Assembly (NCBI RefSeq): GCF_021730305.1
Contig: NZ_CP032674.1
Location: forward strand, 5,007,001-5,071,000
Reading direction: 5' to 3'
Length of the DNA: 64,000 nucleotides
DNA from: Xanthobacter sp. YC-JY1
GTDB taxonomy: Bacteria; Pseudomonadota; Alphaproteobacteria; Rhizobiales; Xanthobacteraceae
The notes below the pieces were generated by a model. That model was given only the letters and a program-made list of their open reading frames with translations, searched no databases and had not been told where the DNA came from. Of the stretch, positions 29,162 through 37,708 are shown piece by piece; the first letter of the stretch is position 1, and each line of letters starts with the position of its first letter. The position numbers were made by a program, and so were the translations under genes.

Positions 29162-30694
29162 GTGATCCAGCGGGTGGCGACGGTCGCGTTCGAGGGCGTC
29201 GAGGCGCGCCCGGTGGATGTGCAGGTGCATGTGGCCGCGGGCCTGCCGGCCTTCACCATCGTTGGCCTGCCGGACAAGGCGGTCACCGAGGCCAAGGAGC
29301 GGGTGCGCGCGGCCTTGATCGCGTCAGGACTCGCCCTTCCGGCGCGGCGCATCACGGTGAATCTGGCGCCTGCCGACCTGCCCAAGGAAGGCTCCCATTA
29401 CGACCTGCCCATCGCGCTCGGCCTGATGGCGGCCATCGGCGCCATTCCCGGCGACGCCCTCACCGGCTTCACGGTGGTGGGCGAGCTGGCGCTCGACGGT
29501 GCCATTGCGGCCGTGGCGGGCGTGCTGCCGGCGGCCATCGGCGCTAACGCCCGCGGGCACGGCCTCATCTGCCCCGCCCCGTGCGGCGCCGAGGCCGCGT
29601 GGGCCAGCCCCGACATGGACATTCTTGCCCCGCAATCCCTCATCCAGCTCGCCAACCACATGACCGGCCGCCAGGTGATGGGCCGGCCCGAGCCACGGAT
29701 GAAGCCGCCGGGAGACACCATGCTCGACCTTCGGGACGTGAAGGGCCAGGAGACCGCCAAGCGGGCGCTGGAGGTGGCCGCGGCCGGCGGCCACAATCTA
29801 TTGTTCGTCGGCCCGCCCGGCGCCGGCAAGTCCATGCTGGCGCAGCGCCTGCCCTCCATCCTGCCGCCTTTGTCGCCGGCCGAGATGCTGGACGTCTCCA
29901 TGATCGCCTCGGTGGCCGGCACCATCGAGGACGGCGCGCTGATGGACCGGCGCCCGTTCCGCGCCCCGCACCACTCCGCCAGCATGGCGGCCATGGTGGG
30001 CGGCGGCGCCAAGGCGAAGCCGGGCGAGGTCTCGCTCGCCCACAATGGCGTGCTCTTCCTCGACGAACTGCCGGAATTTGCCCCGCAGGTGCTCGATTCC
30101 CTCCGCCAACCGCTGGAGACGGGCGAGGTGCTGATCGCCCGCGCCAACCATCGCGTCACCTACCCGGCGCGCTTCCAGCTTATCGCCGCCATGAATCCGT
30201 GCCGCTGCGGCCGCGCCGGGGAGCCCGGCTTCACCTGCAAGCGCGGGCCGCGCTGCGCCGACGAATATCAGGCGCGGCTCTCCGGGCCGTTCCTCGACCG
30301 CATCGATATCCATCTGGAGGTGCCGTCGGTCTCGGCCTCCGACCTCGTGTTGCCGGCGCCCACCGAAGGCTCGCGGGAAGTGGCGGCGCGCGTCGCCATG
30401 GCGCGGGAGATCCAGCTGGAGCGCTACGCCGCCCTCGGCCGGCCCGATGTGCGCACCAATGCGGAGGCCTCCGGGCCGTTGCTGGAGACGGTGGCGACGC
30501 CCGATTCGGCCGGGGCGGTGCTGCTCCGCGATGCCGCCGATGCCATGCGGCTCAGCGCCCGAGGCTACCATCGCGTGCTGAAGGTGGCGCGCACCCTCGC
30601 CGATCTCGAGGGCGCGGAGGGGGTGGGCCGCCGCCATCTGGCGGAAGCCCTCGCCTATCGCGCCGCAGCCGAGCGGCCCCGGGCCGCGGCGTAG
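29162..30694 (+). CDS. comM: YifB/ComM family Mg chelatase-like AAA+ ATPase
   Basis: ComM is a hexameric helicase that helps integrate incoming DNA during natural transformation, but it is found widely in species not known to be competent. The 510-residue protein begins VIQRVATVAFEGVEARPVDVQVHVAAGLPAFTIVGLPDKAV, which is the conserved N-terminal Lon-like domain, so I start at GTG 29162. The AAA+ domain has Walker A GPPGAGKSML near residue 217 and Walker B VLFLDELPEF. A zinc-binding CRCGRAGEPGFTCKRGPRC follows. The C-terminal Mg-chelatase domain ends in a helical RAYHRVLKVARTLADL-like stretch. Start codon GTG is judged by family alignment. Confidence 0.9.
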   Translation: MIQRVATVAFEGVEARPVDVQVHVAAGLPAFTIVGLPDKAVTEAKERVRAALIASGLALPARRITVNLAPADLPKEGSHYDLPIALGLMAAIGAIPGDALTGFTVVGELALDGAIAAVAGVLPAAIGANARGHGLICPAPCGAEAAWASPDMDILAPQSLIQLANHMTGRQVMGRPEPRMKPPGDTMLDLRDVKGQETAKRALEVAAAGGHNLLFVGPPGAGKSMLAQRLPSILPPLSPAEMLDVSMIASVAGTIEDGALMDRRPFRAPHHSASMAAMVGGGAKAKPGEVSLAHNGVLFLDELPEFAPQVLDSLRQPLETGEVLIARANHRVTYPARFQLIAAMNPCRCGRAGEPGFTCKRGPRCADEYQARLSGPFLDRIDIHLEVPSVSASDLVLPAPTEGSREVAARVAMAREIQLERYAALGRPDVRTNAEASGPLLETVATPDSAGAVLLRDAADAMRLSARGYHRVLKVARTLADLEGAEGVGRRHLAEALAYRAAAERPRAAA

Positions 30695-30718
30695 ACCGGG
30701 AGCGGAACGACCGCCGCC

Positions 30719-31327
30719 TCAGCGCATGGCGTTGACGGCGAGGCCCTCGATATAGGTGATCTGGGCGAGGTCGCCCGGCTGCACCTTCTGCACGTCCGCG
30801 AGCACTTTGTCGTTGGCCGCCCGCACCACGCGGACATTGCCGTCCGGACCCTCGAAGGTGACGGTGCCGGCGGCCGGGTCGAGACCCACGAAGATGGAGG
30901 TCAGCCTGACCTCGCGGATGCCGAAGCCCTCCGGCCAGCCCGGCAGGCCGTCATTGATGGCGACCTCGGCCATCACCTCGCCCGGCTTGCCCTGATGCGC
31001 CTTGCCGAGCGCCGTGACGACGCCCGGCGCCACACGGATGAGCAGGTTCTCGCCCACCCGGTACAAGGAGAGGTCGCCGAGCAGCGGGGGCGCGATCACC
31101 GCCCAGCGGCGACCGGCGGGATCCTCCAGCACCACGCGGCGGGTGACGGGATCGGCCGACACGAACTTGGCCTTGTAGGCGAGCACGTTGACCTGCCCGA
31201 TGCCCTGCACGAACACCTGGGTCACCTCCACCGGCATCGGCCGCTGCTGCGCCTGCGCCCCCGCCGGCGCGAGGAAAGCGAAGCTGGCGAGGAGCGCGGC
31301 CGTAAGGTGCATGCGCGTGAAAGTCAT
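30719..31327 (-). CDS. Unknown exported protein
   Basis: From ATG 31327 the 202-residue protein has a signal peptide (MTFTRMHLTAALLASFAFLAPAGAQA, cut before QQRPMPVE). The mature part is strand-rich: VQGIGQVNVLAYKAKFVSADPVTRRVVLEDPAGRRWAVI, then LLIRVAPGVVTALG, and a last third with VGLDPAAGTVTFEGPDGNVRVVRA and DLAQITYIEGLAVNAMR. The two motifs VTRRVVLEDPAG and GTVTFEGPDG resemble each other, suggesting two related beta units. I do not recognise the family. It is convergent with comM and divergent from the acyltransferase gene. Confidence 0.78.
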   Translation of the reverse strand: MTFTRMHLTAALLASFAFLAPAGAQAQQRPMPVEVTQVFVQGIGQVNVLAYKAKFVSADPVTRRVVLEDPAGRRWAVIAPPLLGDLSLYRVGENLLIRVAPGVVTALGKAHQGKPGEVMAEVAINDGLPGWPEGFGIREVRLTSIFVGLDPAAGTVTFEGPDGNVRVVRAANDKVLADVQKVQPGDLAQITYIEGLAVNAMR

Positions 31328-31649
31328 GGTGTCCCCCAACGAATCACAGGCGCCGACGCGCCGTCACCCTGCCGCTAACACCTGGGGCACCGTAGCGGCA
31401 AGGCGCGATCGCAAGGCTCTGGCGCGACCGGTCCACCCATTGTCACAGTGGCGTCGGAAAACTATGGTGATGCTGGCGTTCAAGTCCTGGGCACCCGCAA
31501 AAGCGGGCCATCTTCCAGGTCGCTCCTCGCAGCCATTGCGGCGCGTCTGCCGGGCCGGAAGACCCGGCGGCGCACTGGCGGAAGGGCGATACCAGCGTTG
31601 GTTGAGGCACGCCCGCCGACGGCGGCGGCCCGGAGTGGGGGTCGTTGCA
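31328..31649. other. Intergenic region between divergent genes
   Basis: This 322-base stretch separates the exported-protein gene on the minus strand from olsB on the plus strand. I see no convincing open frame. It holds small hairpins, e.g. CCCGC-AAAA-GCGGG at 31494-31507, and a C/G-rich stretch near 31550-31575. A sigma-70 promoter is not obvious by eye, but both genes must be promoted from here. Confidence 0.5.
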
Positions 31650-32768
31650 ATGAAACGAATGGGACAACCGGATCCCGGCTTCAACCTGCCAGCTTTGTTC
31701 GGCCGCGGCTTCGACGTCGCCCGCGACGCCGCGCGGGATTTCGCCCGCGACTTCGCCAAGGACCTGAAGAAGGATTTCGGCCGCGAGGGCGCCGCGCCCA
31801 TGTTCGGCACCGAGCCCGGCGCCTTCCCTTTCCTACGCGCCCAGCAGGCGACGCCCGCCGGCCGCCCGGTGCTCCCCGGGCCGCAGAAGCTGGTGACGGA
31901 TTTCCGCGCCTATTCGGGCCTGCGCCACCGCGATGCGGTGCCGACTGAGCCCGAGAGCATCGTCCTTGGCCGGCTCGGCGCGCTTGAGGTGCGGCTCGCC
32001 CGTACCGCACGCGACGTGCGCCGCGCCCAGCGCCTGCGCTACAAGGTGTTCTACGAGGAGATGTCGGCCACGCCCGACGCCACCACGCGCCTCGCCCGGC
32101 GCGACATGGACAGCTTCGACACCATCTGCGACCACATCCTGGTGCTGGACCACGACGCCGGGAAGATCGTTCTCGGCCGGCGCAAGCCCAAGGTGGTCGG
32201 CACGTACCGCCTGCTGCGGCAGGAGGTGGCGAACCGCCACGGCGGTTTCTACACCCAGGGCGAGTTCGACGTGGGCGGGGTCATCGCCGCCCATCCCACC
32301 CTGCGCTTCCTGGAACTCGGCCGCTCCTGCGTGCTCAAGCCCTACCGCAACAAGCGGACCGTCGAGCTGCTGTGGCACGGGGTGTGGACCTACATCCTGC
32401 GCAACAAGATCGACGCCATGTTCGGCTGCGCCAGCCTCGAGGGCACCGACCCCGCGGAACTCGACCTGCCCCTGTCCTTCCTGCATCACAACGCCATGGC
32501 CCCGGAAGAATGGCGCGCGCGGGCCGTCGAAGGCCGGCATGTCTCCATGGACCGCATGGCCAAGGCCGACATCGACATGAAGAAGGCGCTGCAGGCCTTG
32601 CCACCCCTCATCAAGGGCTATCTGCGGCTCGGCGGCTTCGTCGGCGACGGCGCGGTGGTGGACCACCAGTTCGGCACCACGGATGTGCTCATCATCCTGC
32701 CGGTCTCGGTCATCAGCCCGCGCTATGTGGAGCATTTCGGACCCACCGCGAATCGCCACGCCATCTGA
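31650..32768 (+). CDS. olsB: OlsB-type GNAT acyltransferase (ornithine/lysophospholipid synthesis family)
   Basis: OlsB N-acylates ornithine with 3-hydroxyacyl-ACP in ornithine-lipid synthesis. The 372-residue protein carries the OlsB core from about residue 120: RLRYKVFYEEMSATPDA, CDHILVLDH, VVGTYRLLRQEVA, FLELGRSCVLKPYRNKRTVELLWHG, MFGCASLEGTDP, and LPPLIKGYLRLGGFVGDGAVVDHQFGTTDVLI. About 110 extra N-terminal residues are unusual. They include an amphipathic alternating stretch (DVARDAARDFARDFAKDL), perhaps for membrane attachment. OlsA, the second enzyme, is not adjacent. The start is ATG 31650; a second ATG nine bases later is also possible. Confidence 0.85.
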   Translation: MKRMGQPDPGFNLPALFGRGFDVARDAARDFARDFAKDLKKDFGREGAAPMFGTEPGAFPFLRAQQATPAGRPVLPGPQKLVTDFRAYSGLRHRDAVPTEPESIVLGRLGALEVRLARTARDVRRAQRLRYKVFYEEMSATPDATTRLARRDMDSFDTICDHILVLDHDAGKIVLGRRKPKVVGTYRLLRQEVANRHGGFYTQGEFDVGGVIAAHPTLRFLELGRSCVLKPYRNKRTVELLWHGVWTYILRNKIDAMFGCASLEGTDPAELDLPLSFLHHNAMAPEEWRARAVEGRHVSMDRMAKADIDMKKALQALPPLIKGYLRLGGFVGDGAVVDHQFGTTDVLIILPVSVISPRYVEHFGPTANRHAI

Positions 32769-32823
32769 GCGTTGGCAGCCCGTGCCGGGCCGTGCATAAG
32801 CTGCGCCCTCAGGAGAGGGCGCC

Positions 32824-33246
32824 ATGATCGAGATCACGCCCCGCATCGCCATCGCCGAGGACGAGATCGAGCTCGTCTTCGTGCGCGCGTCCGGGCCGGG
32901 CGGGCAGAACGTCAACAAGGTGTCGAGCGCGGTCCAGCTGCGCTTCGACGCGGCGCGCTCGCCCAACCTGCCCGAGGGCGTGAAGATGCGCCTCGCCCGC
33001 CTCGCCGGCCGGCGCATGACGCAGGATGGAGTCATCGTCATCCAGGCCCAGCGCTTCCGCACCCAGGAGCGCAACCGGGAAGATGCCATCGAGCGGCTGG
33101 TGGAGCTGATCCGCGCCGCCACGGTGGTCATGCCCGTGCGGCGGCCCACGCGCCCCACCCTCGCCTCCAAGGAGCGGCGCCTTGCCGCCAAGGACCGGCG
33201 GGGCCAGGTGAAATCCATGCGGCAAACGAAGCCGGACGCGGACTGA
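32824..33246 (+). CDS. arfB: Peptidyl-tRNA hydrolase ArfB (ribosome rescue)
   Basis: ArfB releases nascent chains on ribosomes stalled without a stop codon. The 140-residue protein has the release-factor-like core with RASGPGGQNVNKVSSAV (GGQ at 26-28) and the basic C-terminal tail KERRLAAKDRRGQVKSMRQTK that sits in the empty mRNA channel. Length and motif order match E. coli YaeJ. It follows olsB by 55 bases; shared transcription is possible. Confidence 0.95.
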   Translation: MIEITPRIAIAEDEIELVFVRASGPGGQNVNKVSSAVQLRFDAARSPNLPEGVKMRLARLAGRRMTQDGVIVIQAQRFRTQERNREDAIERLVELIRAATVVMPVRRPTRPTLASKERRLAAKDRRGQVKSMRQTKPDAD

Positions 33247-33264
33247 AGCGCCTTCAGGAGCCGG

Positions 33265-34947
33265 TCAGCGCGCCGCCTTCAGCAGGCGGTCGGCAGCGGC
33301 CCGCGCCTCCTGCGTCACGGTCGCCCCGGCAAGCATCCGGGCGATCTCCTCGCGCCGCGTGCTGGCGGTGAGGGCGTTGACGCGGGTGGTCACCGGCGCG
33401 TCCGGGTCCACCACGTCCTGGGCGCTCGCCTTGGCGATGAGCAGGTGGTTGCGCGCGCGGGCGGCGACTTGCGGCGCGTGGGTGACGCACAGCACCTGCA
33501 CCCGCTCGGCGAGGCGGCCGAGGCGCTGGCCGATGGCGTCGGCCACCGCGCCGCCCACGCCGGTGTCGATCTCGTCGAAGATCAGCGTCGGGGCCGAGCC
33601 GCGATCCGCCAGCACCACCTTCAGCGCCAGGAGAAATCGTGCCAGCTCGCCGCCGGAGGCCACCTTCATTAGCGCACCCGGTCGCGTGCCGGGATTGGTG
33701 CGCACCCAGAACTCCACCTGATCGTGCCCGGCCGGCCCGGCCGCGGCGGGATCGCTGGTGACGCGGGTGATGAAGCTCGCCCGCTCCAGCTTGAGCGGCG
33801 GCAGCTCCGCCGCGACGGCCTTGTCGAGCACGGCGGCCGCGCTGTGGCGGGCGCGGGAGAGTTCTTCCGCGGCGGCGTGATAGGCGGCCCCGGCCTCGTT
33901 CACGCTCGCTTCCAGCCGCGCCAGCGTCGCGGCGCTGCGGTCGAGGCGCTCCAGATCGGACTGGTAGCGGGCGGCGAGGGCGGGCAGGTCGTCGGCACTG
34001 ACATGATATTTGCGGGCGGCGGCGCGGAGCGCGAACAGTCGCTCCTCGATCCGCTCCAGCTCGCGCGGGTCGAACGCCGCATCGGCACGGGCGGCTTCCA
34101 AATGCTGGCGCGCCGTCTCCAGCGCATCCAGCGCCTGGTCGATGGCCTCGACCGCCGGACGCACCAGCGCCTGCGCTTCGCCCGCCCGGCGCTCCAGCCG
34201 GCGCACGGCGGCGGCCAGAGAGGGTATGGGCGAGCTGCCGCCGGAGACCGCATCCAGCGCCTCGTCGAGATCGCCGGCGATCTTCTCCGATCGCATCATC
34301 GCGGTGCGCCGCTCGGACAGGGCCAGTTCCTCGCCCGGCTCCGGACCTAGCGCGGAAAGCTCTTCCACCGCGTGGCGAATAAAATCGGCCTCGCGGGCGG
34401 CGATCTCCAGCCGCTCCCGCTCGTCCTTCGCCTCGGCAAGGGCGGTCCGCCATGCGCGCCAGAGGTCTCCCACGGCCGCGACCTGTGTTGCGAGGCCACC
34501 GAAGGCGTCGAGCAGGAGCCGGTGGCTCGCGGCGTCCACCATGGCGCGGTCGGCGTGCTGGCCGTGCAGCTCGATGAGGCTCGCGCCGATGAGGCGCAGC
34601 GTCTGCACGCTCACCGCCTCCTCGTTGACGCTGGCGCGGGTGCGCCCGTCAGCCATCTGGATGCGGCGAATCACCAGCGGCCCCTCGTCGGGCAGCTCGG
34701 CGGCGGCAAGGATGTCGTGGGCGGGATGGTCGAGGGCGAGATCGAAGGTGAGCGTCACCTGCCCCTTGGGCTGCCCGTGGCGCACCAGGGCTCCGTCACC
34801 CCGCCCACCAAGGGCGAGGGACACGGCATCGAGCAGTATCGATTTGCCGGCACCCGTCTCACCGGTCAGGACCGTGAGGCCCTCCGACAGGGTGAGATCG
34901 AGCTTCTCGATGAGGACGATGTCCCGGATCGAGAGCGTCGCCAGCAT
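33265..34947 (-). CDS. recN: DNA repair protein RecN
   Basis: RecN is the SMC-like ATPase used in double-strand break repair. The 560-residue protein has Walker A LTGETGAGKSILLDA (28-42), two long coiled-coil stretches around 150-380, the signature VASGGELARFLLALK, and Walker B LIFDEIDTGVGG. The gene starts 6 bases after the bamD stop (minus strand), and the pair is widely conserved in alphaproteobacteria. The usual downstream ligA is absent here; arfB is convergent instead. Confidence 0.96.
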   Translation of the reverse strand: MLATLSIRDIVLIEKLDLTLSEGLTVLTGETGAGKSILLDAVSLALGGRGDGALVRHGQPKGQVTLTFDLALDHPAHDILAAAELPDEGPLVIRRIQMADGRTRASVNEEAVSVQTLRLIGASLIELHGQHADRAMVDAASHRLLLDAFGGLATQVAAVGDLWRAWRTALAEAKDERERLEIAAREADFIRHAVEELSALGPEPGEELALSERRTAMMRSEKIAGDLDEALDAVSGGSSPIPSLAAAVRRLERRAGEAQALVRPAVEAIDQALDALETARQHLEAARADAAFDPRELERIEERLFALRAAARKYHVSADDLPALAARYQSDLERLDRSAATLARLEASVNEAGAAYHAAAEELSRARHSAAAVLDKAVAAELPPLKLERASFITRVTSDPAAAGPAGHDQVEFWVRTNPGTRPGALMKVASGGELARFLLALKVVLADRGSAPTLIFDEIDTGVGGAVADAIGQRLGRLAERVQVLCVTHAPQVAARARNHLLIAKASAQDVVDPDAPVTTRVNALTASTRREEIARMLAGATVTQEARAAADRLLKAAR

Positions 34948-34953
34948 GGAATA

Positions 34954-35841
34954 TCAGCCAAGCCCCATCTTCTTGAACGCCTGGCTGATCCAGGACGCCT
35001 TGTTCTCCTGCGGCTCGGCCCCACCGGACTGAACCAGCTTGTAGGCGTCCTTATACCACGAGCTGTCGGGGAAGTTATAGCCAAGCACGGCGGCCGCCGT
35101 CTGCGCCTCGCCGATGATGCCCATGGCCATGTAGCACTCGGTGAGGCGATAGAGGGCCTCCTCCACCTGCCGCGTGGTCTGGTACTGGGTCACGACCACC
35201 TTGAAGCGGTTGATGGCGCCCGTGTAGTTGCGCTGCTCCAGATAGTAACGGCCGATGGCCATTTCCTTGCCGGCGAGCTGATCGCGCGCGACTTCGATCT
35301 TCCGCTTCGCGGTGGCCGCGTATTCCGTATTGGGATACTTGCGCACCACGGCCTCGAGCGCGTCGAGCGCCTGCCGCGTCTTGCGCTGGTCGCGGGTGAT
35401 GTCGGGAATGTTCTCGTAAAGCGCCGAAGCGACGAGATACTGGGCATAGGCCGCGTCAGCCGAGCCGGGATAAAGCGCGATGTAGCGCTTTCCGACGCCA
35501 ATGGCCTCGTCGTACTTGCCCGCCTCGAAATACGAGTAGGTGGTCATGAGCAGCGCCTTGCGCGCCCATTCCGAATAGGGGTGGGCCCGGTCCACGTCCT
35601 CAAAGCGCTTGGCTGCCTTTTCCGGCTCCTGCCGGCGCAGCAGGGTGAGGCCCTCGTTGTAGATCTTCTCGGCCGGCTCGTCAGGGGGGATGGTGTCGTC
35701 CTTGTCGCTGGCACAGCCGGAGACGAGGAGACCCATGGCCAAGGCAAGCACCAGCATCCCGCCGCGCACGAGCGCAGACGCCAGCGCGGCACCTCGCAGA
35801 AGGGTGCGCATGGGCAGGACATCGTTCAAGAATCGCATCAC
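34954..35841 (-). CDS. bamD: Outer membrane assembly lipoprotein BamD
   Basis: BamD is the essential lipoprotein partner of BamA. The 295-residue protein has a lipoprotein signal ending LLVSGC with C43 as the lipidated residue, followed by five TPR-like repeats (for instance EKIYNEGLTLLRRQEPEKAAKRFEDVDRAHPYSEWARKALLMT, and SYFEAGKYDEAIGVGKRYIALYPGSADAAYAQYL). The signal is long, so a start at the in-frame ATG 35811 is equally plausible. Together with recN downstream it ends the envelope/division block. Confidence 0.95.
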   Translation of the reverse strand: MMRFLNDVLPMRTLLRGAALASALVRGGMLVLALAMGLLVSGCASDKDDTIPPDEPAEKIYNEGLTLLRRQEPEKAAKRFEDVDRAHPYSEWARKALLMTTYSYFEAGKYDEAIGVGKRYIALYPGSADAAYAQYLVASALYENIPDITRDQRKTRQALDALEAVVRKYPNTEYAATAKRKIEVARDQLAGKEMAIGRYYLEQRNYTGAINRFKVVVTQYQTTRQVEEALYRLTECYMAMGIIGEAQTAAAVLGYNFPDSSWYKDAYKLVQSGGAEPQENKASWISQAFKKMGLG

Positions 35842-36253
35842 GGTTCAGCTTCCGTCCCGCGCCTCAAGGCGCCGCTTGTAACCGAAGGATCGCGCCGGGT
35901 AAAACCGCTCGGCCGGCAGGCTGCCAGCCGGGCGCCTCCGCCCACTCCTCGACACGCTCCCCTGCTCGTTTCCCCCATTTCCGCCCGCCACAGGCATCGC
36001 CTGCACACGTCCGGAATGCCTCGGCCCCCGCGCCCACGGCCACGGCAGGAAAACAGCCCCTCCGCGCTATCGGTGCTTTCAGTCGGCAATGTGGCGGCGG
36101 GCGCTCCCACCCGCCTTCGGCGACAGGAGTGTGGCCGCCCCGCAACGCCGGCTCACGCAGCGCGAGGTGCGAGCGGCATCTAAATCGAGACGAGGTTAAG
36201 ACTTCGCAAGCGCGCGGCTGCCAGAGCCCGCGACGCAGGCGGCCAAAACAGAA
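35842..36253. other. Gap between lpxC and bamD
   Basis: About 410 bases lie between the lpxC terminator and bamD. It is GC-rich with C/G-rich runs, and I see no supported gene, tRNA or repeat. It must carry the bamD promoter if the lpxC terminator works. Short open frames in it look like chance products of high GC. Confidence 0.5.
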
Positions 36254-36280
36254 GCGGCGCCCGAGGGGGCGCCGCAGCTT
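36247..36280 (-). terminator. Rho-independent terminator downstream of lpxC
   Basis: GCGGCGCCC (36254-36262) pairs with GGGCGCCGC (36267-36275) around a GAGG loop. Read in the lpxC direction, the stem is followed by TTCTGTTTT, so it should stop lpxC transcription about 20-50 bases past its stop codon. Confidence 0.75.
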
Positions 36281-36296
36281 CAGGATGCGAGGAAGA

Positions 36297-37232
36297 TCAG
36301 ATTTCCGGGGCGAACACCGGCACCGGGCTGGACACGCCGATCTCGGCACCCACGGTGTCGCGGACGGGCCGGACCGGAGCCTCGACGATGGCATAGTTGG
36401 AGCGGTCGGCGAGCAGGGCGTCCACCACCTGGAAGTTCAGCTTGTGGCCGCCGCGGAAGGAGCGGTAGCGCGCCATCAGGGGCATCCCGGCGAGGGCGAG
36501 GTCGCCCACCGCGTCGAGCGCCTTGTGGCGGACGAATTCGTCGGAGAAGCGCAGGCCATCGGGGTTCAGCACGCCGCTCTCGTCGAGGCAGACAGTGTTC
36601 TCAAGGGCGGCGCCGCGGGCGTAGCCGGCAGAGCGCAGGCGCTCCACATCCTTGAGGAAGCCGAAGGTGCGGGCCGAAGCCAACTCACGGCGGAACACGG
36701 CCGGAGACATGGTGGCGGCGAAGCGCTGGCGGCCGATGAGATCGTGGCCGAACTCGATCTCCACTTCGAGGCGGAAACCGGCTTCGTAGGGCAGAAGCTC
36801 GCCGAAGGACGCGCCGTTCTCGACGCGGACGGGCTTGAGCACCTTGAGGAACTTGCGGCGGCCGCGCACTTCGGTGACGCCGGCGGCGTCGATGGCGGCC
36901 ACAAAATCGCCCGCGCTGCCGTCGAGGATCGGAACTTCGGGGCCGTCGATCTCGACCGTGGCATTGTCCACGCCGAGGCCGCTCAGGGCCGCGAGGACGT
37001 GCTCGACGGTGGAGACAAGGGCGCCGGAGCGATCGCCGAGAACGGTGGCGAGGTCGGTGGCCTGCACGGAACGGCGGCTGACGGTGGCCTTGCGGGGCGC
37101 CTGATCGGCGAAGGAGCGGATGAAGACGACACCAGTGTTCGCGGACGCGGGCTTCAGGGTGATGGTCGCTTCGACCCCGGCGTGAACGCCGACACCCTTG
37201 AGTGCGATTTCGCGAGCCAGAGTGGTCTGCAT
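36297..37232 (-). CDS. lpxC: UDP-3-O-acyl-N-acetylglucosamine deacetylase
   Basis: LpxC is the committed zinc deacetylase of lipid A synthesis. The 311-residue protein has the zinc and catalytic residues in STVEHVLAALSG (H78) and VRHKALDAVGDL (H236, D240), and GGHKLNF (H263). QTTLAREIALKGVGVHAG is the usual start. It lies downstream of ftsZ as in many Gram-negatives, but a 476-base gap separates them, so it probably has its own promoter. A terminator follows. Confidence 0.96.
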   Translation of the reverse strand: MQTTLAREIALKGVGVHAGVEATITLKPASANTGVVFIRSFADQAPRKATVSRRSVQATDLATVLGDRSGALVSTVEHVLAALSGLGVDNATVEIDGPEVPILDGSAGDFVAAIDAAGVTEVRGRRKFLKVLKPVRVENGASFGELLPYEAGFRLEVEIEFGHDLIGRQRFAATMSPAVFRRELASARTFGFLKDVERLRSAGYARGAALENTVCLDESGVLNPDGLRFSDEFVRHKALDAVGDLALAGMPLMARYRSFRGGHKLNFQVVDALLADRSNYAIVEAPVRPVRDTVGAEIGVSSPVPVFAPEI

Positions 37233-37708
37233 CTTTGGTGCGTCCCGTTTCGGGGAAGTTTCCGGCTAACGGGTGTGTCCCGCTTGCCGCACTCCTTCCC
37301 TCAAACCTTCACCTTGGGTCCCAACTTTCGCCCCGGTTGTACAAAGAAATTGTCAACACGGTCGGCGAGTCGGTCCCTCAGGATGGGTGCACCCTAGTCG
37401 TCACGGGGGGTGACGCCAAATCACGCTTGCTTACCCTCTGTTACGAACACCCTTTCTCAATTTCCCATTAACTATCAGATAGTTAGCGGCGAGTTTCAAG
37501 GTGCCGGAGAGGCCTCTGTTACAGCCTTCCGCGGGGGTGAAGCCACACGAATCGGGGGAGATGTGGCGCGAAAGCCACAGGGTTGCAGCGTGATCAAGCC
37601 AGCGCGTGGGCGTCTGATCGGCTGCCGCGGAATGGACGCGAAAACGGCGGGAGGGCGGCCGGCAGCCGGCACCGGAGAGACCAGCGCCGGCTAAGCCTTC
37701 ATCGAACT
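37233..37708. promoter_or_regulatory. ftsZ-lpxC intergenic region with palindromes
   Basis: This 476-base region is less GC-rich than its neighbours. It holds TAACTATCAGATAGTTA (37469-37485), a 7-bp perfect palindrome around CAG; CGTCAC/GTGACG around GGGGG at 37400-37416; and GGGTGCACCC at 37385-37394. Near ftsZ (about 37658-37670) GCCGG and CCGGC pair and may form a weak terminator. The palindromes lie 150-250 bases upstream of lpxC and could be regulatory sites. Confidence 0.5.
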
